From: Sorex araneus
Lineage: Eukaryota; Chordata; Mammalia; Eulipotyphla; Soricidae
NCBI RefSeq assembly: GCF_027595985.1
Contig: NC_073304.1
Coordinates: forward strand, 49,889,137-49,953,136
Direction of reading: 5' to 3'
DNA length: 64,000 nucleotides
The position numbers were made by a program, and so were the translations under genes. The first letter of the stretch is position 1, and every line of letters starts with the position of its first letter. This document shows positions 55,322-64,000 of this stretch, one piece after another. The notes beneath the pieces are model-generated. The model ran no database searches and had not been told where the DNA came from. It worked only from the letters and a program-made list of their open reading frames with translations.

Positions 55322-55513
55322 CTGGGGCTGGAGCGATAGCATAGCGGGTAGGGCATTTGCCTTGCATGCGGTCAACCCAGGTTCAATTCCCAGCATACCA
55401 TATGGTCCCCTGAGCACCACCAGGAGTAATTCCTGAGTGCAGAGGCAAGAGTAACCCCTGAGCATATCCAGGTGTGACCCAAAAAGCAAAAAAAAAAAAA
55501 AAAAAAAAAAAAA
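55322..55513 (+). repeat. SOR-A SINE
   Basis: GGGGCTGGAGCGATAGCATA, GGTTCAATTCCCAGC, GTGACCCAAAAAGC and a pure A tail of about 25. AAAGAAAGGACA on both sides is the likely target duplication. Confidence 0.93.
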
Positions 55514-55573
55514 GAAAAGAAAGGACAGAAAACATTTACCTGTAGGGACATCAGATGAGAGGTGAGGAAAAAA

Positions 55574-56712
55574 AAGAGAATGTTTTCCAGAAAGGCTGGA
55601 CCAGTCGGAATTCCCACCAACAGTGAAAGAGCATACCTTTTCCCACACATCCACGCCAGCACTGATTGCTTTTGTTCTTTTGAATGTGTGCCAGTCTCTG
55701 TGGTGTGAGATGATATCTCATTGTTGTTTTGATTTGCATCTCCCTGATGACTAGCGATGTGGAGCATTTTTTTCATATGCCTTTTGGCCATTTGTATTTC
55801 TTTTTTGAGGAAATTTCTGTTCATTTCTTCTCCCCCCCTTTTTTTATGGGGTTGGAGGTTTTTTCCTTATATAATTCTACTAGTGTCTTGTATATCCTGG
55901 ATATTAATCCTTATCAGATGGGTATTGGGTAAATATTCTTTCCCATTCTGTGGGCTCTTTCTGTATGACCCCGCAATACCATTTCTGGGAATATATCCCG
56001 AGGTTGCAAAAAAGCACAGTAGAAATGACATCTGTACCTATATATTTATTGCAGCACTGTTCACAATAGCCAAAATCTGGAAACAACCAGAGTGCCCTAA
56101 AACAGATGACTGGTTAAAGAAATTTTGGTACATCTACACAATAGAATACTATGCAGCTGCTAGGAGAGATAAAGTCATAAAATTTGCTTATAAATGGATA
56201 AACATGGAGAGCATCATGCTAAGTGAAATGAGTCAGGAAGAGAGGGACAGACATAGAAGGACTGCACTCATTTGTGGTGTATAGAATAACATCACATGAG
56301 GCTGACACCCAAGGATGGTAGATACAAGGGCCAGGAGGATTTCCCCATAGCTAGAAGACTGCTTCGTGAGTGGAGGGGAGAAGGCAAATGGAATAGAGAA
56401 GGGATCACTAAGAAAATGATGGCTGGAGGAACCAGTTGGGATGGGAGATGCGTGCCGAAAGTATATAATGGACCAAACATGATGACCTCTCAGTGTCTGT
56501 GTTGCAAGCAATGATGCCCAAAAGTAGAGAGAGTATGGAGAATATTGTCTGCCATGGAGGCAGGAGGAGGGTGGGAAAAGGGGAGTATACCCAGGATATC
56601 GATAGTGGGGAATGTGCACTGGTGGAAGGATGGGTGTTTGATCATTGTGAGATTGTAACCCAAACATGAAAGCTTGTAACTATCTCACGGTGATTCAATA
56701 AAATTAAAAAGA
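55574..56712. mobile_element. L1 insertion with 5' inversion (twin priming)
   Basis: 55574-55964 is ORF2 sequence on the minus strand ([35 protein letters not shown]). From about 55965 the plus strand continues with the next part of ORF2 (YDPAIPFLGIYP, TIAKIWKQPECPKTDDWLKK, MSQEERDRHRRTALICGV). The 3' UTR and GGTGATTCAATAAAATTAAA follow at about 56690-56710. Roughly 15 codons are missing at the junction. GAAAAAAAAGAGAATG before and GAAAAAAAAGAATG after form a near-perfect target duplication. Confidence 0.9.
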
Positions 56713-56722
56713 AAAAAAAGAA

Positions 56723-57215
56723 TGACTGTAGCTAACCATGTCAAAGACTGTAGCTAACCACTTTCTTTTCTAATTTTTTCTTGCAGCCAATTGACTGTTT
56801 GAGTATCTTATTGCTGTTTAACTATTTTACTATCAAATTTCTTGCCTAACTACTTAACTCTTTGTTTAATCATTTAACCATTTAACTCTTTGTTTATTAA
56901 CCACTCAACTAATTGACTCTTTGTTTGACTACTTATGGTTTTGTTCTTGTTTGACTACTTTATTTTTGGTTTCTGTGTTAATCAATGGATTGTGTTAATT
57001 AGTTAACCACTTTTTGGCTTCTGTACATTTGCTTGTGTGCAAATTCCAAGAAGTGGTTTGGCCCCTTAAAAAAACATTGCTTTTTACATGCAGGGCTACC
57101 TCTCATCTATCTAGGCTGGGCTTGAAAGAGTAGTTGCTGGCCAGCTAATAAAGGTTCCGTGATGAGACAAAATTCTGACTTTATGGAGCATTTTTCGGGG
57201 GCCTAGGCTATGACA
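56723..57215 (+). mobile_element. Probable LTR, family E, plus orientation
   Basis: AATAAA lies at 57147-57152 in a setting typical of a retroviral R region (GCTAATAAAGGTTCCGTGAT). The right end GCTATGACA at 57215 pairs with a TGTCA at 56739. A tandem block of TTAACTCTTTGTTTA/ACTACTTA-like units fills 56815-56960, and a 22-bp unit is duplicated at 56725-56760. No exact flanking duplication found. The twin-primed L1 at the left may have landed inside its first part. Confidence 0.55.
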
Positions 57216-57665
57216 CTTTTCACCTTTTCTCCACACCCATTCTCTCTTATTTAAGTGAATATCCTTCTTTTTTTAATTTTAGAACTTTCTAGAGCTCCGT
57301 GACCTGCCTCATCTGTAATTGCCAGGTCACCTCAATTCCTAGGACTCCCTGTTGGGAAGTCACACAGTTGCCAAAGCACAGCATTTATAATTTCTAGATA
57401 TCACCTTTGGAAAGCTTTCTACTTGAGGAAAAACTTTTTTTTTTCTTGATTTATTCTGAGATCACAGAGGCCAACCGAAGTGCAGACAAAGAGAAGAAAA
57501 TCTGGCCCCATTGCTATGAAAGCCCAATTCAAAGACCTGGGCTCCTTGAGTTCCCCACAGGCGATTTTACTATCCCCCAGAGGTGGATTTACTGAAACCT
57601 GTCTGGCTGTGCTGGTCTGAATGCTCACATTTATTACTTATCTTTATCTTCTAGGGGAAGCAACT
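57216..57665. other. Intergenic, no gene seen
   Basis: Open frames at 57407-57628 have no recognisable product. Confidence 0.4.
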
Positions 57666-57669
57666 TGGG

Positions 57670-58135
57670 GTTTAAGCTCATGAACACAGCCTCCATGCGG
57701 CCTTTTCTCCTCTACTGTCTCAAATCTCTTCTTGCTCCTGTCTTTCCATTAGTTGTCAGCATGATCTTTCTTAGATGTAATCACACCTTTCTGCTCATCT
57801 TTCAAAGGAGACAGCCAGCCCAGAACACAAGAGGAGATGTGGCCGATTTGGTCTGGGAGAGGGAAATGAACAATGTTTCCTGTCGACCAGGCTTCATGTC
57901 TTTAGTTTGAACTTTAGACACTTTTTAACTCATCTCCTTACAAGTTGCCTATGCAGACTTGTACCCTCAATCATGCTCCCCTCATTTGTGCAAACCTCCT
58001 CTACCTTCCAGCAACTTTGCCTTCTTGTTTCTTCACTGCAAAGTAAGTTCCATGAGAGCAGGGCTCTCTGCCTTTTCTTCTTAATGTGCCCGGGGCCAGG
58101 CACCTCACAGGCACTTTATTAAAGAACTTGTTGAA
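57670..58135 (+). repeat. L2 (LINE-2) 3' end relic
   Basis: AGTTCCATGAGAGCAGGGCT, CAGGCACCTCACAGGCACTT and TAAAGAACTTGTTGAAAGAA follow the well-known ancient L2/MIR-type 3' consensus. The upstream C/T-rich part from 57690 fits L2 as well. Confidence 0.7.
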
Positions 58136-58198
58136 AGAACAAACACACTCCTCTTTGCTAGCATTGGAAAAGAATAAATGAATGCAAACTGGCACCCT

Positions 58199-58343
58199 CA
58201 AGGCTGGATTGACTTGCTTTTTTCACCCCTATGTTTCCCCCATCCCTGCTAGGAGTGATTCCTGAGCACATCTGGGTGTGGTTCAAAAACCAAAAAGAAA
58301 ACACCGCCCAAAAACCAACCAACCAGACAAAAAATTAAAAACA
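58199..58343 (+). repeat. Old SINE with target-site duplication
   Basis: CTAGGAGTGATTCCTGAGCA, CATCTGGGTGTGGTTCAAAA and an A/C-rich tail. AAACTGGCACCCT occurs at 58186-58198 and 58344-58356. Only the 3' half of the SINE is present. Confidence 0.75.
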
Positions 58344-58419
58344 AAACTGGCACCCTTTCTCCCTCTGATGCATATACATGTACCTAGTCACCTAGATTAG
58401 AAATGTTCAAACTTGGGAC

Positions 58420-58600
58420 CAGGGCAGTAGCTAGAGTGTTTGCCTGCTAGGGTGTTTGTCAACCTGGTTTCAATCTCCAGAACCACATATTGTCTCTAGC
58501 GCCCCTCCAGGAGTGACCCCCGAGCACAGAGCCAGGATCTGAGTCCTCAGTCTAATCCCTGAGTCATGCCAGGTGTGGCCTCTCCAAGGAAAATGGAACA
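58420..58600 (+). repeat. Old SOR-like SINE
   Basis: GGGACCAGGGCAGTAGCTAG, AACCTGGTTTCAATCTCCAG, CAGGAGTGACCCCCGAGCAC and GGTGTGGCCTCTCCAAGG. Confidence 0.65.
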
Positions 58601-58744
58601 CGAGAAATTTGTTGAAAGAAAAAAAACAAACTTCACACCCTTCTTTGCCAGCGATGGAGATGAACAAATCAATACAAAACGTTCACCCTTTTTCTTTTGG
58701 AAGTGTTCCCAGGCACCTGATCACCTAGATGAGAAATGGTCATA

Positions 58745-59447
58745 ACTCATCTGGTCATACCAGTGCTACCAGTGGCTGTAGCACTGGTCACAATAGCCAG
58801 AATCTGGAAACAACCCGAGTGCCCGTGAATAGCCGACAGGTTGAAGAAACTTGGTACATCTCCACAATGGAATACTATGCAGCTGTTAGGAAAGATGAAG
58901 TCATGAAATTAGCATATAAGTGGATGGTCATGGAGTGTATCATGCTAAGTGAAATGAGTCAGAAAGAGAGGGACAGACGGATAGAGGGACAGAGGGATAG
59001 AATGACTGCACTCATTTGTGGAATATAAAATAACATAATATGAGACTGACACCCAAGGACACCATATTGCTCCATGTTTAGTAGCTTGCCTCATGAGCTG
59101 GGGGAGAAGGCAGCTGGAATAGAGAAGGGATCACTAAGTCAATGATGGTAGGAGGGATCGTTCAGGATGGGAGATATGTGCTGAAAGTAGAGTAAGGTCC
59201 AAATGTGATAGCCTCTCAGTATCTGTATTGCAAACCATAATGCTCCAAAGTAGAGACAGAGTATGGGGGAAATTGTCTGCCATAGAGGCAGGGGGAAGGT
59301 TGGGATGTGGGGGTGGGGATACTGGGGACATTGGTCATGGAAAATATGCACTGGCGGAGGGATGAGTATTCTATCATTGTATGACTGAAAATCAAACATG
59401 AAAGCTTTGTAACTGTATCTCATGGTGATTCAATAAAAAAATAAAAA
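58745..59447 (+). mobile_element. L1, 5'-truncated
   Basis: The end of ORF2 (YISTMEYYAAVRKDEVMK, MSQKERDR, TALICGI) with a short duplication of the GACAGAGGGATAGA motif, then 3' UTR to GGTGATTCAATAAAAAAATA. AGAAATGGTCATA at the left and AGAAATAGTCATA at the right form the target duplication with one mismatch. 59448-59616 is unassigned. Confidence 0.9.
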
Positions 59448-59627
59448 AGAAATAGTCATACTTTCTGATTATATATATACCAAATCCAAGAATCTAAATC
59501 TTTGGGCCATGCCCTGCTCCTTAAGTGCCTTGAGACTCATTTTTGATTTTCTTTTCTGTTGGTAGCACACTGCTTCACTGCTTCACTCCCTGCTTTGTTG
59601 TTGTGGTTGTTTAAACATTACTGTTGG

Positions 59628-59837
59628 TGTAGAAACAAGGGTCAGGACAAATGATCCACAGTTGGAAGCCTGCCCCAAGGGCGAGGTGAGAGGGTAGTTG
59701 GGACAGAAAAGGGACCATTATGACAATAATGGTTGGAAGACATGGCTCCGGATTGGAGATGTGTGCTGAAGAAACATGATGGCCTTTTTATATCTGTATT
59801 ACAAGCAATGATGCCCAAAAGGAGAAAGGGAGAGAGA

Positions 59838-59872
<35 letters not shown>

Positions 59873-60032
59873 GGAGAGAGAGAGAGAAAGAGAGAGAGAG
59901 AAGTGCCTGCTATAGAGTATAGAGGCAGGCTGGCAGGGGGATGGGTATTGGAACATTGTATTACTGAAACTCAATCATAAAAGCTCTGTAACTGTATTGG
60001 TGACATAGTGATTTAATTAAAAAAAATCCTCA
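59628..60032 (+). mobile_element. L1 3' UTR, 5'-truncated, with (GA)n
   Basis: GGTTGGAAGACATGGCTCCG, GATGTGTGCTGAAGAAACAT, a GAGA tract at 59830-59902, GGGATGGGTATTGGAACATT, CTCTGTAACTGTATTGGTGA and an A-rich end. The 11-bp repeat ATTACTGTTGG flanks it (59617-59627 and 60033-60043). Confidence 0.88.
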
Positions 60033-60043
60033 ATTACTGTTGG

Positions 60044-60530
60044 AGTGACTCTGCCAGGTACAGATTAGCTGTAAAATTTCCAGAGATTTTTAAACTTGGA
60101 ATTGAAGTATGCCCAGGCATCCTATGTATGGTGATAAAAGTCTGTCAACTCTTTGAAATGTCATTTAAATTGTTCAATATATTTATCTATTCCTGAGCAA
60201 AAGTGGTCCCTTATGTTGACTTCCAAAAGAGTCAAGAGCTTGAAGGAGAATATAACAATCAGGGCTCATGCATAGCATGCACTCGACCTGGGTTTGAGTC
60301 CTGCCAGCACGTCATGCCCTAATCATCACCAAGTCAGCCTTGGGAGTCCCCAGCACCACTGAAGTGGCTTCGATACCCTCAGCACTGCAGTGCCCAAGCA
60401 GAATTTCATCCTTAGGTCCCTATATTGAGTCATTGGTCCAGCTGGCCAGGACAGCCAAGATAGTCACTGACACTGCTTCTGTGTTCCCAGAACAGTACTT
60501 GGAGGCTCCCTCAAAAAAAGAAAATAAATA
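60044..60530. other. Intergenic, with a SINE-like relic
   Basis: 60255-60520 (GCATGCACTCGACCTGGGTT, TGAGTCCTGCCAGC, CCTCAAAAAAAGAAAATAAA) resembles a longer, decayed plus-strand SINE. 60044-60250 is unassigned. Confidence 0.45.
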
Positions 60531-60539
60531 GAATTTTGT

Positions 60540-60945
60540 GATCTGTGCTCCTCTCACTGACTGGCTCTCTCACCTCCAAATTCTCATTTTAATCTACATA
60601 TACTGGAACAGGACCCTCTCCTGCAAGCACCCATCTCCTCGGCGTATTTCTCTGTAGACTGCCACGTCTCTTTTTAGGGCCTTCCTTGATCTGGCCCCAT
60701 CTGATTATCCAGCTTAGTCCTCCACTCCTCTCTTCTTGCCCTTCTGCCCCAGGCAGCCTCTGTTATATTCCTTCCTCTCCCTGCCCTTGGCAGGGGTGTG
60801 AGGAGACTTCGATCAAGATTCCAGGCACTGGAGGAGAGAAGGACCCTCTGCAACACACGCAATGCCTGGTAGTGGGCAGGGGAAGGTGGACATATGGTCT
60901 GAGGTGGAATCCAAGAAACCTTGGATTGTCTGACAGGCAGGTGTT
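60540..60945 (+). repeat. Possible L2 relic
   Basis: GGGCCTTCCTTGATCTGGCC, CTGATTATCCAGCTTAGTCC and TTCTTGCCCTTCTGCCCCAG recall L2 3' sequence. 60800-60945 is unassigned. Confidence 0.5.
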
Positions 60946-61105
60946 TTTTTTTTTTTTCTTCTAGTAGGGGTCACACCTGGTGATATTTAAGGCTTACTCC
61001 TACCTTTGGCTTACTCCTGATTTTCTGTTAGGTGGGACCACATAGGGTGCCAGGGATGGAACCTGGGTTGGCTGCATACTGTACTATCCCTCTGGCCCTA
61101 AGAAC
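60946..61105 (-). repeat. SINE relic
   Basis: T tract, GGGGTCACACCTGGTGATAT, CCACATAGGGTGCCAGGGAT and CTGTACTATCCCTCTGGCCC. The middle carries a duplicated TTACTCCT segment. Confidence 0.75.
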
Positions 61106-61620
61106 AGGCAGAGTTTTAAAGCACAGGAGCTGGGGAACATGTCCTCAGGAGAAAAATCCCTGAGAGATGGAATGATCTTGTTTGAGTAGAAGAGATAGGA
61201 AAAGAGTAATTGTTTAGTTGGCGGATGGCAGGAGGGCTCAGAAGCAGGCAGTGAGCAAGTTGAGAGCAGGTGGAAGGGGCAGTATTTCAGATCAGTGCCC
61301 AGGAGACTGAAGAAGCTAACTGGCCAACCAACTGATAGTAATTGAACAGCTGCTTCATGCCTGACAGAGTTCATCGTGAGTCTGGATTTGAGGAGCAGGA
61401 TTTTATTCACAAAGAGGAATTGATGGTAGAAGGCTTAAACGTTGGAAAGATGATTAAACCAGGGAAATTGTTGCAGGAGCCCAAGGTGGAAACCTTACTC
61501 TCCACAGAATAAAGCAGAAACATAGCCAGACATCTTGGTCTGGGAAGACATAGAGAATAGGACTATCAGCAAGCCAGGATATCCTGCTTGAATCCCAAAG
61601 AATAAGTATATTTTTCGAGT
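61106..61620. other. Intergenic, no gene seen
   Basis: The minus frame 61084-61410 has no recognisable product. No repeat recognised. Confidence 0.45.
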
Positions 61621-61624
61621 GGGG

Positions 61625-61800
61625 GTGGGGACAGGGGATTAAGTTACACCCAGTAATGGTGAGGGGCTCTTCCTGGCTCTGTGCTCAGGAGTGACCCCCC
61701 AGCAGTACTTGGGGGGACCACATGTGGTGTGAGGGTTGAACCTGGGTCTGCAGGATATAAGGCAAACATCTTAACCTCTGTACGGTATTTCCAGCCCAAG
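61625..61800 (-). repeat. Old SINE relic
   Basis: AAGTTACACCCAGTAATGGT, GACCACATGTGGTGTGAGGG, GAACCTGGGTCTGCAGG and ATTTCCAGCCC. Confidence 0.65.
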
Positions 61801-61834
61801 TAAGTCTTTAGTACTGGAATTTGGGTTCTGTGGA

Positions 61835-62065
61835 TGATAATAGAAAATAGGTTTCATTTGTGTAGTGCCTACTAAGAGGCACTTCATATTATTTCATGTA
61901 ATCCTCACCAAAACCCTGAAGTCAGGGATAGTGTCATACTTGTTGTATGAGGAAACAGAGGTGTAGAATGGTTAAGAAATGTCTTGTCCAAGGTCACAGA
62001 TACACATAATAATAGCGATGAGACTTGAACCCAGGTCATTTGGGGTTAGGAATTTGCTTCAGAAC
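61835..62065 (+). repeat. MIR (mammalian-wide interspersed repeat)
   Basis: Landmarks of MIR in order: TTCATATTATTTCATGTAAT, TGAGGAAACAGAGGTGTAGA, TGTCTTGTCCAAGGTCACAG and GAGACTTGAACCCAGGTCAT. An ancient SINE shared by mammals. Confidence 0.85.
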
Positions 62066-62685
62066 CTAAGATCTCCATCCTGTCAGTTGTCAGCAGCTTT
62101 CAGGATGCAGTGGCTGCCCAGTGACAATTGCTGCCCCAGTGTCATTCGTCTCTATTGGTCCTGACCCTCTCTTGCTTTCATCCTCCTCCTAATTTTCTCC
62201 TCTGTGGAGGCTCAGGTGTTAAATAATGAAAAGGCAGAGACAGAGTGGGGGAAGGCTCAGAGAAGAGTAACAAAAAATGATTCAGAAAAGGAAGGGATTG
62301 ACATATGTGGAAAGATAAAGAGAGATATATTTATCCAACTGGGCTGGGTGATAGTTAAGAAAGGATATGGACACCCAAGAGGGCAAAGAATGGACTAGAT
62401 CTGTCTTTTTTTAGGGACTTTACAACACCAGCATCAATACTTCTCTCTTTGTGGTCTCCTGCTGAAATACAACAAGGATTTATTGAGTGTAGGAGGTTTT
62501 GCTTTTAGATTCAATGTGTTTCCAGAGGCTGCGTCTTAAGTGGATCAGTTGTAAGGTAAAACCTGAGGGCACCTGTGTTAGTGCCTTCATCTGAGCTGAT
62601 GTATTTTCAGCTGATGTATTTTGGCATTATTGTTGGAAGGCATCAAATGAATGGGAAGAGATAGAAAGAAATGATTTTTATACCT
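62066..62685. other. Intergenic, no gene seen
   Basis: The open frame at 62204-62398 has no recognisable product. TTCAGCTGATGTATTTT-type sequence is repeated at 62593-62621. Confidence 0.45.
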
Positions 62686-62990
62686 CAAAGAGACTTTAAA
62701 GATCATCTAATCTTCACTTTATAGGTTCAGAGACTGAAGACTGAGCTGTTAGTGATCTATCCAAAGTCATATGGTGAGGTTGGTGTCAGGAGAAGCAGCG
62801 TGAAGAGAAAGAACAGTTCGGATGAAAGCTATGAAAAAGAGCCTGGTCAATCCCAAGGCAGATACACAGTAGGTTCTCTTGGTACCAGCCCCAGCTCTAA
62901 TGCCTGTGATCTCGCCATCAATCGGACAAGCCAGGTCCCTCCCTCAGAGCACTTACATTGTCCTAGAAATGCTAGGATTCACCAAAATTC
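62686..62990 (+). repeat. MIR-like relics
   Basis: CTTCACTTTATAGGTTCAGA, GATCTATCCAAAGTCATATG and GGTGAGGTTGGTG fit a decayed MIR (62700-62800). The segment to 62990 (CCCTCCCTCAGAGCACTTAC) may be a second old repeat. Confidence 0.55.
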
Positions 62991-63124
62991 ATGTTAAACC
63001 CAGTTGTCCTCCTTCATGGAGATATAGCTTGCAGCTATAGATGAGTGGGCTAAGACAACAGTTTGTCTCTTTAATTCATGACTATCTGTCTCGAATGAGC
63101 CCTCTGCTCAACCTTGCAATTCTT

Positions 63125-63690
63125 CTTCTTCTTTTTTTTTTGGGAGGGGGGTCACTCTTGGCAGTGCTCAGGAGCTACTCCTGACACTGTACTCAGGAGT
63201 TACCCTTGGCAGTGTTCATATGTGGTATTGGAAATTTGAACTAGGTCTAAGGCCTTAAACATTTTTTGTTTCTTTCGGCCACAACCGATGCTTCTCAGTT
63301 GTGGCCAAACTACTCCTGGTTCTGCACTTAGGAATCACTTCTGGCAGTGCTCAGGAGACCATATGGGATGCCTAGGATCAAACCTGGGTTGGCCTTGTGC
63401 AAGGCAAGCGCCTTATCTACTGTACTACCTTTCCAGCCCCTGGAAAGGTGCTCAGGAGACCATATGGGATGCCTTAACTTTTTTTTTTTAACCATCTTTC
63501 TGACTCAATTAAGAGAAAAGTTTGCTTTTGGGTCACACCCAGTTGTGTGTGGAGGCTACCTCCTGGCATTATTGCCTGTGATAACTCCCTGTGATGCTCA
63601 AGGGCCATGTGGTACAAGGGAGCCAACCCAGTCTTGTGGCATGCAAAGCATGTACACTAGCCATTTGAAACATCTCCCTAGCCCTGCAAT
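63125..63690 (-). repeat. Three old SINEs
   Basis: 63130-63255 (GGGGTCACTCTTGGCAGTGC), 63275-63440 (GGCAGTGCTCAGGAGACCAT, GGTTGGCCTTGTGCAAGGC, TACCTTTCCAGCCCC) and 63520-63688 (GGGTCACACCCAGTTGTGTG, GTGGCATGCAAAGCATGTAC). GTGCTCAGGAGACCATATGG is repeated directly at 63349 and 63448, a small local duplication. Confidence 0.75.
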
Positions 63691-64000
63691 TCTCTTTTAG
63701 TAGTTTTGTTTTTCTTCTTGTGAAGGTTCAGAAATACCTCTGAAACTCCTTTGATTTTTCTGTCCTTAGAGTCGCTATCCCTCCCCTGGAGTCTGGGTGG
63801 ACCTTTGTGACTGCTTTCACCACTAGAGCAGCAGGCAGGATGTTGTGTGACTTCTGAGACCATCAGAAAAGGTACATTCTGCCAGCTGCTATGGGAAAAG
63901 TCTAGCTATAATGAGGCCAGCATTAGGCAAGACCACATGGATAGAATACTCTAGATATGTATATTAATATATATGCATATATATGTCTATGCACATATAC
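63691..64000. other. Intergenic, ending in an (AT/GT) simple tract
   Basis: 63691-63950 has no recognised feature. The last 45 bases are ATATATGCATAT-type low complexity. Confidence 0.5.

Noticed and set aside
55757-56284. A 175-residue frame with an L1-like C-terminus
   Set aside because: It fuses antisense L1 (first half) to sense L1 across the twin-priming junction at about 55965. Chimeric by accident.

Overview
This window is mammalian nuclear DNA, most probably from a shrew (Sorex or a close relative). The diagnostic signal is one tRNA-derived SINE present in dozens of copies on both strands. Its head reads GGGCTGGAGCGATAGCACAG and its body carries a B-box-like GGTTCGATTCC; I recognise it as the soricid SOR family. 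I call the common short form SOR-A (about 170 bp). A second form, SOR-B (about 230-250 bp), shares the head but has a different body ending near GTGCTACAGTGC. These names are mine. The species call is from memory of the repeat, not from a search.

Only the first 9 kb holds genes, and they match a segment I know from human 14q21.3 (LRR1 - RN7SL1 - RPS29). LRR1 exon 1 lies on the minus strand (coding 4158-4352) in a CpG-rich promoter, with the rest of the gene beyond the left edge. An apparently intact 7SL RNA gene lies on the minus strand (about 6721-7021). RPS29 lies on the plus strand (coding exons 7277-7338, 7556-7655, 8633-8641). 7SL and RPS29 are divergent and share about 230 bp of promoter with a CRE/ATF site, a GC box, an NRF1-like site and a ZNF143-like site. 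The products are all core machinery: a cullin-2 ubiquitin-ligase adaptor for replisome unloading, the RNA scaffold of the signal recognition particle, and a 40S ribosomal protein.

From about 9 kb to the right edge I find no convincing protein-coding gene. This fits the gene-poor interval that follows RPS29 in human. The region is a layered record of retrotransposition: SOR SINEs, many with target-site duplications; 5'-truncated L1s, two with 5' inversions typical of twin priming; several solo-LTR-like elements; a 3'-truncated 7SK pseudogene (35512-35736); a composite SOR-B-plus-unknown repeat in several copies; ancient L2 and MIR relics in the last 7 kb and near 51 kb; and many microsatellites. 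Most open frames in this part are repeats read through. One open frame with an acceptor-like start (12580-12832) and one near 35.1-35.36 kb are the only unexplained coding-like stretches.

I see no CRISPR array, prokaryotic operon or novel multi-gene system. The most useful observations are the nested insertions that can be ordered in time, the compact RPS29/7SL promoter, the 7SK copy, a 38-bp exact duplication about 0.9 kb apart, a composite repeat family, and a (GAAA)n array grown from a SINE tail.
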